Source: Diphasiastrum complanatum (Eukaryota > Streptophyta > Lycopodiopsida > Lycopodiales > Lycopodiaceae). From it: a DNA stretch of 64,000 bases. The stretch covers positions 17,298,004-17,362,003 of the forward strand of contig CM055110.1 in assembly GCA_029204225.1 (NCBI GenBank), read 5' to 3'. Below the pieces are notes generated by a model. That model saw nothing but the letters and a program-made list of their open reading frames with translations. It was not told the origin of the DNA and ran no database searches. Position numbers and translations under genes: made by a program. Below are positions 56,561 through 64,000 of the stretch, one piece after another (within the stretch, counting starts at the first letter, position 1; the number at the start of each line of letters is the position of its first letter).

Positions 56561-57481
56561 GAAAAATTTGCTGATGTCTTGATTCAAGATTACAATGTAG
56601 TAATTGTACTCGAGGAAATTGTAAAAGATGTGTCACTTGATAGTACAATGGCTACTCAAGAAAAAACAAAAAAAGATGTAAATGACATCGATGATTTTTG
56701 AGATTAAAAAATTCTCTTTTGTTTTAAATAATAATTGTGTTTTGAGTTCTTTTTGATTGATATAATATTTTTAAATTTATTTTTTAACGATTTAAAATTT
56801 CAAATTTGAAATATTTTAAAATTTTTAACATTGATGATTATTACCAAAATTAAAATTGTAATAATTTGTCAACTTCACAATATTTTAATTTTAGATATAT
56901 TTTTATAGTATTTTTTGTAAAATAAATATTGTTAAAAATTATAGGAAATGAAAAAAAAATTATATTTTTTTTAGGGTGATTTAAATATTAGTACAAATAG
57001 TTTAATCTCGATTATTGTAAAGTAATTTTATTTGCATTTATTTAATATCTAAATATTTAATAGACTTAAGTGGGTGTAAGTAAAAATTTTTAAAATTTTA
57101 AAATTTTAAAAAATATTGATTCAAATTTTTAAACATAATTTCAAAAATATTTTTTTTGATACAAGAATTGTAATTTAGAAAACTTTTAAAATTCCAAAAA
57201 AAGAAAACTATGACTTTTGTTTTTAGTAAGCAAAAAATATTTTTTAGGTATTTTAGTGGTTGTGTATCTAATGATTTTATTTTCAATAGTATCATTATTT
57301 AATATAAGCTAATTTTAAGCTATTTATAAAAATCTACTAACCAAATTTTTGTAGCTTAAATTATTTTCTTACAAAATACAATATTTTTTTACCATAACAA
57401 TATATTTATTTGAAGCATTTTAAATTTGGATACTTTTTAAAATGGGTCTTCAAGTCATTTTATTTTTTTTTGGTCATCATG
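56561..57481. other. AT-rich, no gene recognised
   Basis: Beyond the methyltransferase remnant (its open frame decays after 56560, with stops) lies very AT-rich sequence with long A and T runs and no coding signature. Confidence 0.5.
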
Positions 57482-57799
57482 TTTTTAGGGGTTTCCTAAG
57501 ATTTCATGTCAAGCATCTTGATGTAGAGTTGTGATAGGGCCAAAAATTGGCATAGATGGCAAATTGGTCAAATCCACATGTAATGCCTCTATTGAGCCAA
57601 AAGCAGTTTATGATGCAATCTCTAGCTAGGTAGGCTTGTGACACTTGTGTTAAATTTGATGAGTGATCAAGTCAAAGTGTTGGTTTTGGTCAAGGGGTCC
57701 AATAGAAATTGAGAAATCTTCGTAAAGGGTCCAATAGAATTGCAAGATGCATGTATCACTCATCCAATAGCATTAGAGAAGCTAGGATTAGGGGTCAAG

Positions 57800-58256
57800 C
57801 AATTCTAATTGAAGATCAAGGCTTTGAGGTGTGATGGAGGAGGAGAGTATATCTTCAACAAATTTCATGACTATTGTGAGCAAGAAGGTATAACGAGGGA
57901 GCTTGATCATTAACAATACTTGGGAGCTTGTGGATCCTCCATCCAACAAGCACATCATTGGATCCAAGTGGGTATTTCAAATCAAGTATATTCAAGATGG
58001 CACTATCAACAAGTATAAGACAAGATTATGTGCCAAGGGATTTTCTCAAATCCATGGACTTGATTATGAAGAGACCTTTCCACCTGTGGCAAAGATGGTG
58101 ACAATAAGGATTCTTATATCTCTTGCTACCCATTTCAGATGGAAAGTGTTCCAATTGGATGTTTCTAATGCATTTTTCAATGGTTATCTTCAAGAGGAAA
58201 TTTATATGGAACAACCTCAAGGATTCATCAAGGATGAATCAAAGGTGTGTTCTTGA
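57800..58256 (+). pseudogene. Copia pol fragment: integrase piece joined to RT
   Basis: 57826-57905 is a slice of integrase (ALRCDGGGEYIFNKFHDYCE, EGITREL), joined directly to the start of Copia RT at 57903: NNTWELVDPPSNKHIIGSKW, VFQIKYIQDGTINKYKTRLC, AKGFSQIHGLDYEETFPPV, QLDVSNAFFNGYLQEEIYM. The integrase end, the post-integrase region and everything after the RT N-terminal half are missing. YVDD is absent. A stop ends the frame at 58254-58256. A deletion derivative of Copia. Confidence 0.88.
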
Positions 58257-58950
58257 AAGATCTTTGGTTAGAAAGAGAAATACACTACCAATCTCACCAA
58301 TGTTTAAAATCAGCATCTACACAAGCAAACACCAATAGAACTTGATCAAACTTAAATGAAATGATAAAGTACTATATATTGTCGTCCGTACAAAACCAAC
58401 AAGCTACTATCATTCACACATGTGAAATCGAAAATAGCATTTATGAATCATTCTACACATAAAATTGCATGCAATCACCAATATAGTGTACCAATGGATA
58501 GTAGAACCCAAGAAAACCATGTATAAGCATGAAATGAGATAGAGAAGAGATAAGATCACTCTCTCCGTGAGTTACATCCATTTATAACAGGTCCAAACCC
58601 TATTTGGCCACTTGGCTTTCCCTCCAAAATGCTAACCCTACTATTTTTGGGTCTAGATTCAATGTACCCACTATTCAAATTTGAATCTCCTAAAACTCGC
58701 CTCCAAACTTTCCCACACTTTCAAAAAGTGTTTAATCAAATGAAATTTAGACTAATGAACTTTGAAAAGTCAATATCTAAGTCTAAAACAAGTTTTGGCC
58801 TCAACATGCCAAATATGAAAATATTGACAAAATGATCAAACTAGTTGAATCTGTCACAGCCTCTACTCAAGAGTTCCTTCATCAAAATAGATCCAATCTT
58901 GGAATGATTCCAAGATCAATGCTTTTTTAGATTAGAGATCTTTTTAGGAG
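58257..58950. other. Unclassified sequence between Copia RT fragment and LTR
   Basis: Short frames (58629-58835 the longest) without domains. It does not resemble Copia pol. It could be foreign sequence captured before the LTR. Confidence 0.3.
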
Positions 58951-61535
58951 TGTGAAAATCACAAAAAGTAATCCATCAAGGCATTAGGGATTTCCTAAGT
59001 TTTCATGTCAAGCATCTTGATGTAGAGTTGTGATAGGGCCAAAAATTGGCATAGATGGCAAATTGGTCAAATCCACATGTAATGCCTCTATTGAGCCAAA
59101 AGTAGTTTATGATGCAATTAGGCTTGTGACACTTGTGTTAAATTTGATGAGTGATCAAGTCAAAGTGTTGGTTTTGGTCAAGGGGTCCAATAGAAATTGA
59201 GAAATCTTCATAAAGGGTCCAATAGAATTGCAAGATGGATGCATCACTCATCCAATAGCATTAGAGAGGCTAGGATTAGGGGTCCAATAGGAAGTAGGCA
59301 AAGCTCTTCATGAGTTTTATATGTACTCTCTCTACCAATCATTATGTAATTGAGGTTTTGAGCAAATTTGAGTGTAATCAAGTTTTTGTGAGTATTGCCT
59401 TCTCTCTCTACCCGAGACCAATTGGTCTATTCACTCTCTACCCGAGGAGAGGAGCTTAATTTTACTTAGTTTTTTTCATGGAGTACTACTCTTACATGTA
59501 GAAACACTTTGGTTATCAATCTATGGTTATCAATCTATTCTATAACAAATCATGGAAAATGAAAGGAAGACACAACATACATTGGTACACAACATTATAT
59601 AGCTATAAAAGTTTGTACATGGATTTCCTCATGCCTTGTATTTTCATCCAGATAAACATGATGTTGGTCAAGTATGTCTATGTTTGTATTGATCACATAA
59701 TACTTCACATATTTTACATAACGGAGTAAATATATTTCTCTTTTAGACGTTCGCAAACAACTTATATGTCTTTGCATCTAAAACAATTAGGCGAACTGAG
59801 GATATGCAACCTATCAACCCAACTATTGTAAACACAATGACTATTAAATAATTTATCCAAAATATACTTGACCTTGTTGAGAGCTTAAAGAGTCTTGAGT
59901 AGAGGACCATTGGTAATATGAAGTCAAAGGGTGTGTATCCAAATGCACCAACAAAAGCAGATAGGTCTCCGAAAAAAGGGTAGCATAGCAGCCACAAGAG
60001 TAGAGAATGCCACGATTAAGGTTCGAAGTAAAAATCTCGGAAGAATGTTCCGCATAGCATACTTTCCGTATTTGACATCGGATGTTCTTCCCTCTATAAT
60101 CTCAAATGTTGGTTGTGCATATATCTACACAAAAACCTCATACCTATTAGAAAAACTTCTTGTGAAGGTGTGAATAAACATACACTTAAATGAAAAAAAA
60201 AGGGTTTGTACAGCATTCAATCAAAAGGTGAGTTACAAATTTATCCTTCTACTACATACAAAAACACAAAGTAATGAATGCAAAAGGATATATTTGTAAT
60301 TGGAAACCATTCTAGAGTAAAATTCGAATCCATACCAAGGCTACCGCAATTAGTTGTATGACAACAAGAATATTGCTCAAAACAAGAAGCCACTTTGGAA
60401 TCAATGGAACACCTTCAGTTGTCATAAAGTTGATGAATATGTTTCCAGAAGAAAGATTACCAAAGGCCCAGTAACCAGAAGCAGCAACTGAGAAGAAAGT
60501 GGACACAACTACCATATAACATATTAATAAACCCTTAAACATTTTTCCAGATGTGGGAGGAGCTATCGTGGCCTGCAATACATAAATGAAAAAGATAGTA
60601 AGAGACATCCAAATTATACTTATCTTGAATCAAAATGAATTTTTATTGAAAAAACAAATTATCAACTCAAGAAGGCCACAAATAGCTCACATGAGATTGC
60701 AAGCAGATCATCTACTTGAAAAAATATTGTGGCTGTTTTGAATTGAAAACCCAGAGCATAAATGCCAAATAGTTTTTGTAAGTTTGGTTCGTATTTAGCA
60801 ATGAATGGCAAGTTGATTTTCATCAAATATTAAAGAATATATAATTTTAAAGGAGAACTATCACTTAAAATGACAAATTTCTTTTGTAATTTTTATGATA
60901 TGAGTGATGCACACAAAAAGTGTCAATAGATATATTAAATTTTTATAAAAAGAAAATATATGTTATAGGATAATCATTTTTTGAAGAGCACAATAACCTG
61001 TATCTCGGGAATGATGCCATTTCCATAAGTAGTTGCAATAATTGACAAAGAACTAAAAGCATTGAAAAGCTTGATTGAGGGACTAGAGGATAATGAGTAG
61101 TCCCTTTTTGGGGCATTTTTTGAATGACCTGCACAAAAAACATCCAATATAAAAAAAATCATTATAACTTTAAGAAAAATCCTCATGTCAACTAGCGCCT
61201 TTAGGTCAATGAATAAGTGGGAATACTACTTTTCATGTGAAAGTTTGGCTTGATAAACATCAAATGTCAATTAGATTTATAAAATAAAGCTAACAAAAAC
61301 TTCATTTTTACATCAAAAGAAATTTGAATAGTTGGAATTAGATATTACCTGTATAAATTGCACCAGAGACTACACATGTGCTATACCCAAGACATGTTAT
61401 AAGAGAGACAAGATTAATGTGTCGTAATGAGTGAAAGGATGGCAGTTGTGATAATAATAACATGGCTGCACCAGCCATAATGACAAAATGGTATAATTGT
61501 AGCGATCCTTTTGGAAAATATAAAAGATATATTAT

Positions 61536-63333
<1,798 letters not shown>

Positions 63334-63431
63334 CTTAATGCTTTCACCGCCCAATAAGATGCTTCCAATAACTGCTCCCACGCATAGTATTATCTGTAGA
63401 GGTGCTATCACCAATACACTCCATGCTGGTC

Positions 63432-64000
63432 CTGAAATCATAATTTTCATGATGTTTTGTATGTCAGTATTTGAAGCTACAAATCCAATTACAACCTCTG
63501 AAAAATGAAATATGCAAGCTTTGTGATAACAAGTTGTAACAGAAGTACGTGAAGCTTCTGGTGGTTGCTATTGAGCTTAAAACTGGGCTCCAGTCAAAGG
63601 ATAGAAATCAAACATAATATATTTCTCATCCAAGCTGTCTGTAGCTGAACAAACTCGTCGTAGAAAAAATTGTTTATATTGCATATCGCAGTCAAAAGCA
63701 CATGATCAGGTTCAATCAGGAATTGATTCAATTGATGTGGAGCTGATAAATGTCCTTCCTAGTTTTAAAATAAGATACATATATATTTTTTATGCTAGTA
63801 ATGCGAAAGATATCCGAAAACAATCATAGTGAAAGTGTCAAATTAAGACAGAATTAGCAAGATCAGTAATGAGCATGAGATAGTAACAGAGTGAGTTTGC
63901 AATCAGCTTTTTCGCATCCTATTCCGATCTTTAAACAGAATTATATTCTGGTTGTCTGTTCACACTGTTGGCGTAAACAGAAGTGCAGAAGTGACTGTAC
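63432..64000. other. Upstream intron or flank of the transporter gene
   Basis: The exon at 63431 starts after a TTTCAG acceptor, so this stretch should be intron. No upstream exon (with the conserved N-terminal membrane segment of the family) is visible to the window edge. Confidence 0.5.

Larger units (their letters stand above)
57482..59350 (+). mobile_element. Deleted Copia element with truncated LTRs
   Basis: 57482-57795 and about 58985-59285 are direct repeats (TTTCATGTCAAGCATCTTGA... to GGCTAGGATTAGGGGTC-like), so they are LTR parts. The second LTR starts TGTGAAAATCAC at 58951, after a TTTTTAGGAG purine tract. The first is cut at its left end. Between them are a pol fragment (57800-58256) and about 700 bp with no recognised content. 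No target duplication could be found because one LTR end is lost. Confidence 0.7.

Overview
The window is nuclear DNA of a land plant, in a repeat-dense, gene-poor region. The plant signature comes from Copia and chromodomain Ty3/Gypsy retrotransposons primed by initiator Met-tRNA, GT-AG introns, long AG microsatellites, and one host-type gene: an amino-acid/auxin-permease (AAAP) family transporter of the plant GABA-transporter group. A beta-class DNA amino-methyltransferase relic with introns hints at a non-flowering lineage such as a fern, lycophyte or bryophyte. That last point is inference and no species is named.

Layout. 0.5-1.3 kb: Copia gag relic. 1.3-4.8 kb (minus) and 20.9-25.2 kb (plus): two inverted copies (A and B) of an unclassified, intron-bearing element with two convergent genes. 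One gene looks like a DDE-type transposase and the other is unknown. 5-9 kb: a microsatellite, an 807-bp foldback palindrome and an LTR-element tail. 9.1-16.1 kb: a minus-strand Copia 5' end whose LTR is split by a complete 5.3-kb non-autonomous LTR element (9877-15192, 5-bp target duplication ACTAG) that carries unknown ORFs instead of pol. 16-20.9 kb: further Copia and LTR debris.

26-30 kb: Gypsy-like gag, a minus-strand zinc-knuckle/retropepsin fragment and an unknown minus-strand ORF. 30.1-37.9 kb: a chromodomain Ty3/Gypsy element (30853-37047, duplication GGAAG) inserted in the 5' LTR of a relative. It has no recognisable gag, and its leader holds five repeated stem-loops. 39-49.4 kb: nested Copia elements enclosed by two inverted LTRs that carry an approximately 95-bp minisatellite with a TGAGTCA motif in a hairpin.

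49.5-56.6 kb is the most unusual block. A broken multi-exon gene whose C-terminal half has beta-class DNA methyltransferase motifs (DIPYG and DLFSGSG) lies divergent to an internally deleted transposase-like gene. A truncated paralogue of the first gene lies nearby. The introns and the intergenic space carry about 20 copies of a palindrome, ACCTATGCTNAGCATAGGT. This may be the remnant of an undescribed methyltransferase-encoding DNA transposon. 57.5-59.4 kb is a deleted Copia, and 59.7-63.4 kb (minus) holds five 3' exons of the GABA-transporter-like gene with a one-base frameshift.

Most coding units are decayed. Exon limits were read by eye from splice signals and similarity between copies in the window; family names rest on recognised motifs, not on database searches.
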